Position numbers and translations under genes: made by a program. From contig URPH01000031.1 of the NCBI GenBank assembly GCA_900549665.1, positions 1 through 21,401 of the forward strand: a DNA stretch of 21,401 nt, in the 5' to 3' direction. Source of the stretch: an uncultured Lachnospiraceae bacterium (lineage in GTDB: Bacteria; Bacillota; Clostridia; Lachnospirales; Lachnospiraceae). The notes beneath the pieces are model-generated. The model worked only from the letters and a program-made list of their open reading frames with translations, had not been told where the DNA came from and searched no databases. The number at the start of each line of letters is the position of its first letter. The stretch's first letter is position 1. Positions 1 through 6,575 of the stretch are shown one piece after another.

Positions 1-28
1 CTGAGTACCTTTATAATCAAACCATTCA
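1..28 (-). CDS. Start of an unidentified protein (partial, runs off the window)
   Basis: Reading leftward, an ATG at 28-26 opens nine codons (M-N-G-L-I-I-K-V-L) that continue past the window edge. It is preceded by AGGGAG (complement of 37-42) at a spacing of 8 nt, a good ribosome binding site. Nothing can be said about function from nine residues. The call rests on the start codon and binding site alone. Confidence 0.45.
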
Positions 29-109
29 TTGTGTATCTCCCTATCACTAAAAATTAGAAATTAACAAGTCGACAAATACCGATTTTGTTAAACTCTTTCT
101 ATGCTCCAT

Positions 110-132
110 CTTCTTGCCCTTCGGACAAGAAG
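110..132 (-). other. Small hairpin downstream of the GNAT gene
   Basis: Arms CTTCTTG (110-116) and CAAGAAG (126-132) are perfect inverted repeats around a 9-nt loop that can add two further C-G pairs. It lies 65-90 nt after the GNAT stop on the minus strand. No U-tract follows, so it may be a processing or pausing hairpin rather than a classical terminator. The rest of 29-197 shows nothing recognisable. Confidence 0.35.
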
Positions 133-197
133 CATCCATCGTTCTAAAGAGCTCGGTCAATCCCGATTTGTAAACCATAAACCCAAATTACAGATTT

Positions 198-671
198 CTA
201 CAATTTGCAAATCATTATATACTCTTCGTCATTCTCATCAACAATTTCAAATCCTACTTTTAGATACATATGAACTGCATAATTCATCTTCTGAACAGAT
301 AATGACGCTTGCTTATATCCTTGCATTTTCAGTTTTTTTAATATCTGCTCCATTAGATTAGTTCCAATACCATAGTTTCTATACTGTTTTAAAAGTGAAA
401 TTGCAAATGATGGTGTTTCAGCATCAATATGTCCATAATCATTCATAATACGACACCATACTGCACCAACAATTTCATTATTGGCTTCAGCAACCAAACA
501 CAAGTCTCCTTTATTCTTACCAAAATCTTTAACATACACCTGTAATTCTGGTTGATTTATAATCTCTTTTGGTGGTACAGTAACCCCTTCTGGAATAAAA
601 ATTGCTTCATATAAAAAAGTATTTAGCACCTTAGACTCGTTTTGTCTTAGTTCTCTTATTGAATAATCCAT
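198..671 (-). CDS. GNAT-family N-acetyltransferase
   Basis: A 157-residue protein of the size of a single Gcn5-related acetyltransferase domain. The acetyl-CoA pyrophosphate-binding motif A is visible as QYRNYGIGTNLM at residues 96-107 (R/Q-x-x-G-x-G type), followed by the helix EQILKKLKMQGYK and the late strand/loop around residues 122-142 (SLSVQKMNYAVHMYLKVGF), the usual GNAT motif B region. These enzymes transfer acetyl from acetyl-CoA to an amine; the acceptor cannot be told here. The start is supported by GGAGG five bases before the ATG. It is transcribed alone, 256 bp downstream of the fructokinase-like gene in the same direction. The family is clear, the substrate unknown. Confidence 0.85.
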   Translation of the reverse strand: MDYSIRELRQNESKVLNTFLYEAIFIPEGVTVPPKEIINQPELQVYVKDFGKNKGDLCLVAEANNEIVGAVWCRIMNDYGHIDAETPSFAISLLKQYRNYGIGTNLMEQILKKLKMQGYKQASLSVQKMNYAVHMYLKVGFEIVDENDEEYIMICKL

Positions 672-779
672 ATAAACCTCCGATTTAATTTTTATAAATC
701 AGTTGCTATTCCACACATCCAAGCACCTCCACAAACACCGATTTGTATAACAGTAGTCTAACACATGTTGTTTAAAAAT

Positions 780-805
780 ATTACAGCCAAGCCAATGTCT
801 GTAAT
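780..805 (-). terminator. Probable terminator of the fructokinase-like gene
   Basis: ATTACAG (780-786) and CTGTAAT (799-805) form a perfect 7-bp stem with a 12-nt loop. In minus-strand RNA the stem is followed by AUUUUU. It lies about 125 nt after the kinase stop codon. The stem is short and AT-rich, so efficiency is uncertain. Confidence 0.45.
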
Positions 806-927
806 TTGCCCTAAAATTTCATTTTATGGAATTTTGACTACTTGATTTTCTAATTGCATACGCAATTCATGAAATGTATAATTATACTGTTGATACATCA
901 GACACACAAATGTAAATAGGGACTTAG

Positions 928-1863
928 CTAATTAGCTTTCCACTCCGCATCAATTTCTGCCCGGTACGGAAGTGCCGGTATCCCGCCTGCATGCTGTACA
1001 CAAAGAGCACTTGCCACAGTTCCGTAATTTCCGGCTATGATCAGTTTTTCCATAGAAATATCTTCTGTTTTTCTGATTCCCTGTTCAAGTAGTTTACATA
1101 AAAATGTTCCCCAATAAGAATCACCGGCTCCTGTTGTATCCATTACTTCTACCTTCTTCGGCGCAATTATCCTGCTTTCTCCCGCAAAATAAATACACGA
1201 ACCATTACCGCCCAAAGTAAGAACGACAACTGCGATATCATGCTCTTTCATAAAGGCCGGTATATGATCTTTTCCACCTACAAAAGCAAGCTCCTCTTCC
1301 GATATCTTCAACAAATCCACATACGGAAGCACCTTATCAACCTGCTCCCTGCATGAAGCAAGATCCCATATATTCTCCCGGAAATTGATATCAAAGCTGA
1401 CAAGCTTTCCATGCTCCTTTGCCTTTTTTAATGTCAGTAAAACAGCCTCTCTTTCCGGCATCCCCGACTGGCTGACCGAGCCGGCATGTACAATATCCCA
1501 CTGTTCAAAATCAACGCTTTTGACATCTTCCTCACACAACAGCATATCTGCACCCGGTTTTCTTGCAAATGTAAAATGTCTGTCATTTTTTTCATCAAGC
1601 GTCACAAAAGCAAGCGTTGTGATTGCATCATCTGTCAACTCCGGACACAGCATCTGCACATTTTCTTTTTTCAGAGTGTCCGCCAACAGATGTCCAAAGC
1701 TGTCATTTCCAAGCTTACCTAAAAAGCCTGCCTGACCACCGTTTCGCGCAATACATACCGCCACATTCGCCGGCGCTCCGCCCGGATTGGCTATAAAAGA
1801 CTGCGGGCCTTCCTCGCCCGGCGTAAAATCGATCAACATTTCTCCGACACATAGTATACTCAT
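928..1863 (-). CDS. scrK: PfkB/ribokinase-family sugar kinase, fructokinase-like
   Basis: A 311-residue cytoplasmic sugar kinase of the ribokinase fold. The N-terminal substrate region NPGGAPANVAV (residues 26-36) and the C-terminal PfkB signature DTTGAGDSYWGTF (242-254) are intact, with Asp248 as the expected catalytic base. The N-terminus (CVGEMLIDFTP) and the GGAPANVA motif are typical of bacterial fructokinases, which phosphorylate fructose at O6 using ATP. Related kinases for other sugars look alike, so the symbol is a best guess. The start is supported by AAGGAAG eight bases before the ATG. It appears monocistronic: no sucrose hydrolase or transporter is next to it here. Upstream lie short repeats (1940-1993) that could be operators. 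Confidence 0.8.
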   Translation of the reverse strand: MSILCVGEMLIDFTPGEEGPQSFIANPGGAPANVAVCIARNGGQAGFLGKLGNDSFGHLLADTLKKENVQMLCPELTDDAITTLAFVTLDEKNDRHFTFARKPGADMLLCEEDVKSVDFEQWDIVHAGSVSQSGMPEREAVLLTLKKAKEHGKLVSFDINFRENIWDLASCREQVDKVLPYVDLLKISEEELAFVGGKDHIPAFMKEHDIAVVVLTLGGNGSCIYFAGESRIIAPKKVEVMDTTGAGDSYWGTFLCKLLEQGIRKTEDISMEKLIIAGNYGTVASALCVQHAGGIPALPYRAEIDAEWKAN

Positions 1864-1939
1864 ATGATTATCTTCCTTTTGATTTTATTTTGGATGATTA
1901 GATTAGTATTTTGCCAGTATTTTATTATTCTTTAATTTC

Positions 1940-1993
1940 TTCTATTCTGACTATTCTTCTATTCAGACATTTTATTCTATTCTGACTATTCTT
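1940..1993. repeat. Three copies of a 17-18 bp AT-rich repeat upstream of the kinase
   Basis: The core TTCTATTC(T/A)GAC occurs at about 1940, 1957 and 1975. Copies one and three share 18 identical bases (1941-1958 and 1976-1993), 35 bp apart. They lie 75-130 bp upstream of the kinase start, where operators would sit, but no convincing promoter or known operator was recognised between 1864 and 2050. Confidence 0.6.
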
Positions 1994-2144
1994 GGCTATT
2001 ATTACTCATATTGAATATCTCTATACAATCAATATAGATCAAATTGGCATAATCAGCAAGAAATAAAAGACTTGAAAAAAAGTGGGAGTGTCACATCGTT
2101 TTTTTGCATAGGGATTTTTTCCACTTTTCTACTTTTTTCATTGT

Positions 2145-2740
2145 GTGTGGGCTTTTTTCCTTGTTTTCTTCGTTTTTGCCCCTCTTCTCCCGGCTCTTGT
2201 GGGCTTTTTTCCTTATTTTCTTCATTTTTACCCCTCTTCCTCCGGCTCTCGTGGGCTTTTTTCCTTATTTTCTTCATTTTTACCCCTCTTCCTCCGGCTC
2301 TTGTGGGCTTTTTTCCTTATTTTCTTCATTTTTGCCCTCTTCTCCCAGCTCTTGTGGGCTTTTTTCCTTATTTTCTTCATTTTTGCCCCTCTTCCTCCGG
2401 CTCTTGTGAGCTTTTTTCCTTGTTTTCTTCATTTTCGTCCTCTTCTTCCGGCTCTCGTGGGCTTTTTTCCTTGTTTTCTTTATTTTTGCCCCTCTTCTCC
2501 CGGCTCTTGTGGGCTTTTTCTCTTATTTTCTTCATGTTTTCCCCTCTTCCTTCGGCTCTCGTGGGCTTTTTTCCTTGTTTTCTTTATTTTTGCCCTCTTC
2601 TACCGGCTCTTGTGGGCTTTTTCTCTTATTTTCTTCATGTTTGCCCCTCTTCCTTCGGCTCTCGTGGGCTTTTTTCCTTATTTTCTTCATTTTTGCCCTC
2701 TTCTTCCGGCTCTCGTGAGCTTTTTTCCTTATTTATTTCC
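2145..2740. repeat. 52-bp minisatellite, 12 tandem copies
   Basis: The landmark GTGGGC/GTGAGC followed by a T-run recurs at 2151, 2203, 2255, 2307, 2358, 2410, 2461, 2513, 2565, 2616, 2668 and 2719, i.e. every 51-52 bp. Units are pyrimidine-rich on the plus strand, and two sub-variants (CTCTTGTG and CTCTCGTG) are interspersed. Because the plus strand has few A residues, all three plus frames are open for 230-285 codons in different frames. With a period not divisible by three each frame cycles through the others, so these reading frames are most likely artefacts. On the minus strand each unit carries a purine-rich Shine-Dalgarno-like stretch and, in most copies, an ATG. No gene is called here. 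Confidence 0.93.
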
Positions 2741-2824
2741 AACAACACCATCAATCAATTCCATACAGTTGAGTAATCCCATAATTTTTGTAGCTTTAAA
2801 CCAACTTCAATCAACTATAGATAC

Positions 2825-2953
2825 CGCACAACTTCTTCACACAATTTTTCCGCACAAATTTTTCACGCAAGTCTTTCACACATGTTTTTTCGCACAGGTT
2901 TTTCCACACAGCTTTTCCGCACAGCTTTTCCACACAGCTTTTTTCCACACATT
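2825..2953. repeat. Degenerate 14-bp repeat array (CRCACA-N-TTTTTC type)
   Basis: About nine imperfect 13-15 bp units of the form CACACAGCTTTTCC follow one another, best conserved at 2893-2950. The array continues the pyrimidine-rich plus strand of the neighbouring minisatellite. TTTTCCACA, one mismatch from the DnaA-box consensus TTATCCACA, occurs at 2900-2908, 2926-2934 and 2941-2949. No replication gene is nearby. The stretch 2741-2824 holds nothing I recognise. Confidence 0.75.
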
Positions 2954-2961
2954 CCTACCAC

Positions 2962-3013
2962 AAACAAACAGGCCAGATAACAGCAATCCTGCTATTACCT
3001 GACCCGTTTGTTT
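2962..3013 (-). terminator. 24-bp hairpin, probable hsp20 transcript terminator
   Basis: The arms 2962-2985 and 2990-3013 enclose a 4-nt loop. On the plus strand several pairs are A-C mismatches. In minus-strand RNA all 24 positions pair, with G-U wobbles. The outer part pairs AAACAAAC with GUUUGUUU, giving the A-tract/U-tract layout of a terminator. It lies downstream of hsp20 on the same strand. The U-tract is interrupted by G, so the strength is unsure. Confidence 0.6.
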
Positions 3014-3042
3014 CATAGTTCAATTCATCCGAACCTTAAACC

Positions 3043-3101
3043 AGTCCGCAAATCTATCAATCTGTCAATCACCGATCTGCCAGTTTACAAATCTGCGGAC
3101 C
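3043..3101 (-). other. Second minus-strand hairpin downstream of hsp20
   Basis: Arms 3043-3057 and 3087-3101 differ only by transitions that become G-U pairs in minus-strand RNA, giving a full 15-bp stem around a 29-nt loop. No U-tract follows. It sits between the duplicated hsp20 tail and the probable terminator, so it would be in the hsp20 3' untranslated region. Confidence 0.5.
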
Positions 3102-3120
3102 AATTCTCAGCTCTATTTTA

Positions 3121-3214
3121 TTATCCTTCAATCGCAATATACTTATTAGCCCTTACAGCCTCCGGAGTTATCCTTCAATCGCAATATACTTATTAGCCTT
3201 TACAGCCTCCGGAG
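3121..3214. repeat. 47-bp tandem duplication of the hsp20 3' end
   Basis: Copy 3168-3214 holds the last codons and TAA stop of hsp20. Copy 3121-3167 lies directly after it on the minus strand and matches at 46 of 47 positions. In its own frame the second copy encodes the same C-terminal tail (PEAVRANKYIAIEG and stop), but 47 is not a multiple of three and it follows the stop, so it is not translated as an extension. It looks like a recent duplication. Confidence 0.95.
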
Positions 3215-3650
3215 ATTTCTTCGGAACGCTCAGGCTTAAGATACCATGCTTGAAGTTAGCCTTGATATCTTCGACCTTAAGGTCTTCGCCCACATAAAAG
3301 CTTCTCTGGCAGGAACCACTGTATCTTTCCTTCCGGATGTATTTGCCTTTCTTTTTCGCCTCTTCGTTTTCGGCCTCGTCGCTCTCCAGGCCTTTTGCGG
3401 CACTGATGGTCAAATAACCGTTTTCCAAAGCAACATTGATATCTTCTTTCTTGAAGCCCGGAAGATCAATTGTCATCTCATACTCTGAATCGGTTTCCTT
3501 AATATCGGTATTCATAATGTTTTTGGCTCTGTGACCATATAATTTCTTTTCCAGATTTTTAAAATCATGATCATCAAATCCAAACCACGGATCCTGATAA
3601 AAGCGATCAAATAAATCAAAGTTGTCATTAAATAAGCTAGGTGTCATCAT
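3168..3650 (-). CDS. hsp20: Small heat shock protein, Hsp20/alpha-crystallin family
   Basis: A 160-residue ATP-independent holdase that binds unfolding proteins in the cytoplasm and forms oligomers. Residues 1-45 are an aromatic-rich N-terminal arm (F, W, Y and D rich). The alpha-crystallin domain spans about 46-150, with EMTIDLPGFKKEDINV early and the signature FKHGILSLSVPKK near its end. The C-terminal I-x-I motif (IAI in KYIAIEG), which docks neighbouring dimers, is present. The length is normal for Clostridia. The start is chosen for AAGGAAGGA six bases before ATG at 3650; a second ATG follows directly. Its own promoter overlaps a CIRCE operator, so HrcA repression and heat induction are expected. 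The 3' end is duplicated downstream. Confidence 0.95.
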   Translation of the reverse strand: MMTPSLFNDNFDLFDRFYQDPWFGFDDHDFKNLEKKLYGHRAKNIMNTDIKETDSEYEMTIDLPGFKKEDINVALENGYLTISAAKGLESDEAENEEAKKKGKYIRKERYSGSCQRSFYVGEDLKVEDIKANFKHGILSLSVPKKSPEAVKANKYIAIEG

Positions 3651-3761
3651 AAGTCATCCTTCCTTTCAAATATATAACTGAATCAACCATTGTTAGTATG
3701 AAACTTTGACCTTGGAATGTTTGGAGGAACTTTTTATTCCTCTTTTCCTTTGTCTGACTAT

Positions 3762-3790
3762 GTTATAGTCCTTTTGTTAGCACTTGTCAA
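3762..3790 (-). promoter_or_regulatory. Sigma-A promoter of hsp20
   Basis: On the minus strand a perfect -35 TTGACA (3790-3785) is followed after exactly 17 bp by a -10 TATAAC (3767-3762). The -35 lies inside the CIRCE element, so HrcA binding would block RNA polymerase. Confidence 0.88.
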
Positions 3791-3803
3791 TAGCGAGTGC
3801 TAA
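3777..3803. promoter_or_regulatory. CIRCE operator (HrcA binding site)
   Basis: TTAGCACTT (3777-3785), nine bases, then GAGTGCTAA (3795-3803). This matches the CIRCE consensus TTAGCACTC-N9-GAGTGCTAA with one mismatch, at the ninth base of the left arm. The position over the hsp20 -35 box supports direct repression by HrcA. The remaining intergenic stretch 3804-3911 shows only a 7-bp AT hairpin (3817-3834). Confidence 0.93.
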
Positions 3804-3911
3804 TATTTTTTGTGAAAAATTTGTGAACAAATTTACCTGTCCACCATTACATTTTCACTTCAGTTTCCTATTGCCCCCGCTTCCTTATCTATGGTATAGT
3901 ATTTTTATCGC

Positions 3912-4010
3912 TTTATTACATAAAAGCTTTAAAGTTAAAAAGTTTTAAAGTTCAAAGCTTTAAAGTTCAAAGCTTTAAAGTCCAAAAGTTTTAGGCTTCA
4001 ATGTAATAAA
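3912..4010 (+). repeat. Inverted repeat enclosing 15-16 bp tandem repeats in the symporter leader
   Basis: TTTATTACAT (3912-3921) and ATGTAATAAA (4001-4010) are perfect 10-bp inverted repeats. Between them are about five imperfect 15-16 bp units of the AAAGCTTTAAAGTTC type, each with the palindrome AAAGCTTT. The two halves continue to pair imperfectly inward, so the transcript could fold into one long AT-rich hairpin upstream of the symporter. A weak -10 candidate (TATAGT near 3895) precedes it. Confidence 0.75.
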
Positions 4011-4026
4011 CTGTTTAATTCTTATC

Positions 4027-4075
4027 AAGGAGGACGCGTCGGTCAGAATACAAAGCTCCGGCGCAAATGCACATG
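4027..4075 (+). promoter_or_regulatory. Ribosome binding site split from its start codon by a hairpin
   Basis: AAGGAGGA (4027-4034) is a strong Shine-Dalgarno but lies over 30 nt before the first in-frame ATG (4067). GCGTCGG (4036-4042) and CCGGCGC (4058-4064) form a 7-bp stem (one G-U) with a 15-nt loop. Folding would bring the Shine-Dalgarno to about 4 nt from ATG 4067 or 10 nt from ATG 4073. No ATG, GTG or TTG in this frame lies between. Confidence 0.65.
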
Positions 4076-5623
4076 AAACTTATTCTGCTACTTATCTACT
4101 TTACAGTGCTGATCGGCATTGGTCTGTACTGCCGCAAACACGCAACAGATGTCAACGGCTTTGTACTGGGCGGCCGCTCTGTCGGTCCTTGGCTCACTGC
4201 CTTTGCATACGGCACATCTTATTTTTCAGCCGTTGTATTCGTCGGTTATGCCGGACAGTTTGGATGGAAATACGGCATTTCCGCTACCTGGGCCGGTATT
4301 GGCAATGCGATCATCGGCTCACTGCTTGCATGGGTTGTACTCGGCAGACGCACCCGCATCATGACCCAGCATCTGGACTCAGCTACCATGCCCCAGTTTT
4401 TCGGAAAGCGTTTCGGCAGTTCGGCATTAAAAATCGGTGCCTCTGTCATCATCTTTATTTTCCTGATCCCGTATACCGCTTCCCTTTATAATGGACTTTC
4501 GCGTTTATTTGGAATGGCATTCAATATTGACTATAGTGTCTGTATTATCATTATGGCGATCCTGACCGCCATCTACGTGATCGCAGGCGGTTATATGGCA
4601 ACGGCCATCAACGATTTTATTCAGGGCATTATCATGCTGTTTGGTATTGTTACCATCATTATTGCGGTATTAAACAGTAAAGGCGGTCTGATGCAGGCCA
4701 TGGACGGACTGGCAAGAGCGACGGATGAAACCGTCTCCCAGACACCCGGCATCTTTGCTTCCTTTTTCGGTCCCGATCCCATCAACCTTTTGTTTGTCGT
4801 AATCCTGACAAGCCTCGGTACCTGGGGACTTCCCCAGATGGTGCAGAAATTTTACGCCATCAAGGATGAAACCTCAATTCAAAAAGGAACCATTATTTCC
4901 ACGGTTTTTGCTCTCGTCGTATCCGGCGGCTGCTACTTCCTCGGAGGCTTCGGCCGTCTGTTTACAGACAAGCTTGAATTCACAGCTGACGGTGCAATTG
5001 TCGGTGGCTATGATTCCATCATTCCGACTATGTTGTCCGAGCTCAGCCCGGCTTTGATCGCACTTGTTGTCATCCTCGTTTTATCCGCGTCCATGTCAAC
5101 ACTGTCATCCCTTGTGATCGCATCAAGCTCGACACTTACCATTGACTTTTTAAAGGATAACTTCATTAAAAATATGAGCGAAAAGCTGCAGGTGCTTTAC
5201 ATCCGTATCCTGGTGGTTGTCTTTATCGCAATTTCCGCAGTTTTAGCACTCATCCAGTACAAGAGCTCCGTGACATTTATTGCCCAGCTGATGGGGATTT
5301 CCTGGGGCGCGCTTGCCGGTGCTTTCCTGGCTCCGTTTATGTATTCGCTCTATTCTAAAAAAGTCAGCAAGGCTTCCTGCTGGGTATGCTTTATCTTTGC
5401 ATCAGTCCTGATGGTTGCCAACATCTTTTTCCGCAGCTCCTTCCCTGCAATCATGCAGTCACCGATCAACTGCGGTGCCATCGCAATGTTAGCAGGACTG
5501 GTTATCGTACCGCTCGTAAGCCTTGTCACACCCAAACCGGATGCGGCAATGGTAGACGACGCATTTGCCTGCTATGATAAAAAGACAACGGTTTCACAGA
5601 AAACCGCACTTGGAAAAGAATAA
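4067..5623 (+). CDS. Sodium:solute symporter family (SSS/SLC5) transporter
   Basis: A 518-residue integral membrane protein, the usual length for SSS symporters, which couple sodium entry to uptake of sugars, amino acids or other solutes. Hydrophobic segments recur along nearly the whole length (about 13), beginning with LILLLIYFTVLIGIGLY. The N-terminal part has typical family features: a FVLGGRSVGPWLTAFAYGTSYFSA stretch (about 32-55) and the conserved GGYMATAINDFIQGIIM region (about 176-192). The tail is short and hydrophilic. It is convergent with the isomerase-kinase-aldolase operon and shares a bidirectional terminator, so it probably imports that pathway's sugar; this is inference. ATG 4067 and ATG 4073 are both possible starts, both served by the hairpin-split ribosome binding site. 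Confidence 0.85.
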   Translation: MHMKLILLLIYFTVLIGIGLYCRKHATDVNGFVLGGRSVGPWLTAFAYGTSYFSAVVFVGYAGQFGWKYGISATWAGIGNAIIGSLLAWVVLGRRTRIMTQHLDSATMPQFFGKRFGSSALKIGASVIIFIFLIPYTASLYNGLSRLFGMAFNIDYSVCIIIMAILTAIYVIAGGYMATAINDFIQGIIMLFGIVTIIIAVLNSKGGLMQAMDGLARATDETVSQTPGIFASFFGPDPINLLFVVILTSLGTWGLPQMVQKFYAIKDETSIQKGTIISTVFALVVSGGCYFLGGFGRLFTDKLEFTADGAIVGGYDSIIPTMLSELSPALIALVVILVLSASMSTLSSLVIASSSTLTIDFLKDNFIKNMSEKLQVLYIRILVVVFIAISAVLALIQYKSSVTFIAQLMGISWGALAGAFLAPFMYSLYSKKVSKASCWVCFIFASVLMVANIFFRSSFPAIMQSPINCGAIAMLAGLVIVPLVSLVTPKPDAAMVDDAFACYDKKTTVSQKTALGKE

Positions 5624-5631
5624 AATAATAA

Positions 5632-5674
5632 GCAAAAAAAGATGGGGTCGATAATAATCTCCATCTTTTTTTGC
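5632..5674. terminator. Bidirectional rho-independent terminator
   Basis: Arms 5632-5645 and 5661-5674 are a perfect 14-bp inverted repeat with seven A on one side and seven T on the other. Each strand therefore ends in a U-run after a GATGG/CCATC core. It lies between the convergent symporter and aldolase genes and can serve both. Confidence 0.88.
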
Positions 5675-5686
5675 AAAAATTTAAAA

Positions 5687-5746
5687 TCTGATATCTCAGA
5701 TCCTGCCTTTTCTTTTTAACTCTGATATCTCAGGCCCTGCCTTCCG
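5687..5746. repeat. 34-bp-period duplication of the aldolase 3' end
   Basis: TCTGATATCTCAG followed by a CCTGCCTT-type stretch occurs at 5687-5709 and again at 5721-5743, with 21 of 23 bases matching. The second copy holds the aldolase stop codon and last codons. The first lies just downstream on the minus strand. Confidence 0.8.
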
Positions 5747-6575
5747 ATCCAAACAGCTTAATCTTCTCAGCTACAACCTCTTTCATCGCCTTTATCTCAT
5801 ATGGGATCAGACCCATCATTGTCCGTTCACCGGCAGCAATTCCGGCCTCCACACCTGCTTTTCCGGCCTTATCAATATCGGTAAAAATATTGATCTTGGA
5901 AACACCAAGTCTGACCGCATTTTTAAAGTCAGCATCTGCTAACCCGGAACCGCCATGCAGTACCAGCGGCAGATTGGTTTTCCCGGAAATAATCTGTATT
6001 CTGTCAAAATCCAGCTTGGGCGGAAATGCATAGTCGCCATGCGCATTGCCGACTGCAACAGCCAGTGAATCAACACCTGTGCGCTTTACATAGTCAACGG
6101 CTGTATCCGGATCTGTAAAATAATCCTCCGGATTGGTAAGCTTGCCGGAACCGGCATTGTCGCCGACATGTCCAAGCTCTGCTTCCACGGTCACGCCCAT
6201 TGCATGACAGATCTTTACCATCTCCGCAACTTTGGTGATATTTTCTTCATAAGGTGCTGTAGAGCAGTCATACATAACAGAGGTAAATCCCAGCTTGACA
6301 GCCTGCATACAGCGTTCAAAGGTCAGACCGTGATCATAGTGGACACATACCGGAACCGTGGCTTTTTTTGCCATAGGGATCAGGTAATTGGCTACCAGAT
6401 CAAGCTCCATCGCAGGTAAAAGCACCTCTGCCGTTCCGATCATGACCGGTGCTTTCAACTCCTCGGCTGTCTCAATGATTGCTCTTGCCATCTCCACATT
6501 TACCGCATTAAAAAATCCAACTCCGTATTTTCCTTCTTTTGCAGGAAGCAGAATATCATTCATATTTACAAGCAT
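5730..6575 (-). CDS. Class II fructose-bisphosphate aldolase family protein
   Basis: A zinc-dependent aldolase that cleaves a ketose (bis)phosphate to dihydroxyacetone phosphate and an aldehyde. Numbered from the upstream ATG at 6587, the catalytic Asp85 and zinc ligand His86 lie in VHYDHG, further ligands are His183 in GNAHGDYAF and His211 in LHGGSG, and Glu137 is in AELGHVG. The phosphate-binding KINIFTD follows at 231-237. The length of about 281-285 residues fits the GatY/KbaY/FbaA-type short class II group. The ATG at 6575 is preferred because AAAGGA lies 11 nt upstream, while at 6587 the Shine-Dalgarno abuts the ATG. It is the last gene of the isomerase-kinase-aldolase operon, overlapping the kinase. 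The substrate is unknown; the operon suggests a ketose phosphate other than ordinary fructose bisphosphate. Confidence 0.9.
   Translation of the reverse strand: MLVNMNDILLPAKEGKYGVGFFNAVNVEMARAIIETAEELKAPVMIGTAEVLLPAMELDLVANYLIPMAKKATVPVCVHYDHGLTFERCMQAVKLGFTSVMYDCSTAPYEENITKVAEMVKICHAMGVTVEAELGHVGDNAGSGKLTNPEDYFTDPDTAVDYVKRTGVDSLAVAVGNAHGDYAFPPKLDFDRIQIISGKTNLPLVLHGGSGLADADFKNAVRLGVSKINIFTDIDKAGKAGVEAGIAAGERTMMGLIPYEIKAMKEVVAEKIKLFGSEGRA

Noticed and set aside
2053..2277. 74-codon basic reading frame on the minus strand
   Set aside because: It lies inside the minisatellite and changes frame relative to the unit. Its lysine/arginine/glutamate richness is the expected translation of a purine repeat.
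2145..2740. CRISPR array
   Set aside because: The units are contiguous and nearly identical with no unique spacers, and no cas gene is nearby.
2825..2953. Chromosomal replication origin
   Set aside because: The DnaA-like sites are imperfect and no dnaA, dnaN or other replication gene is present. Kept only as a low-interest finding.
2072..3002. Long hydrophobic plus-strand reading frames (up to 285 codons) across the repeats
   Set aside because: They overlap in all three frames, follow a 51-52 bp period not divisible by three, and are open only because the T/C-rich strand lacks stop codons. No convincing ribosome binding site was seen.
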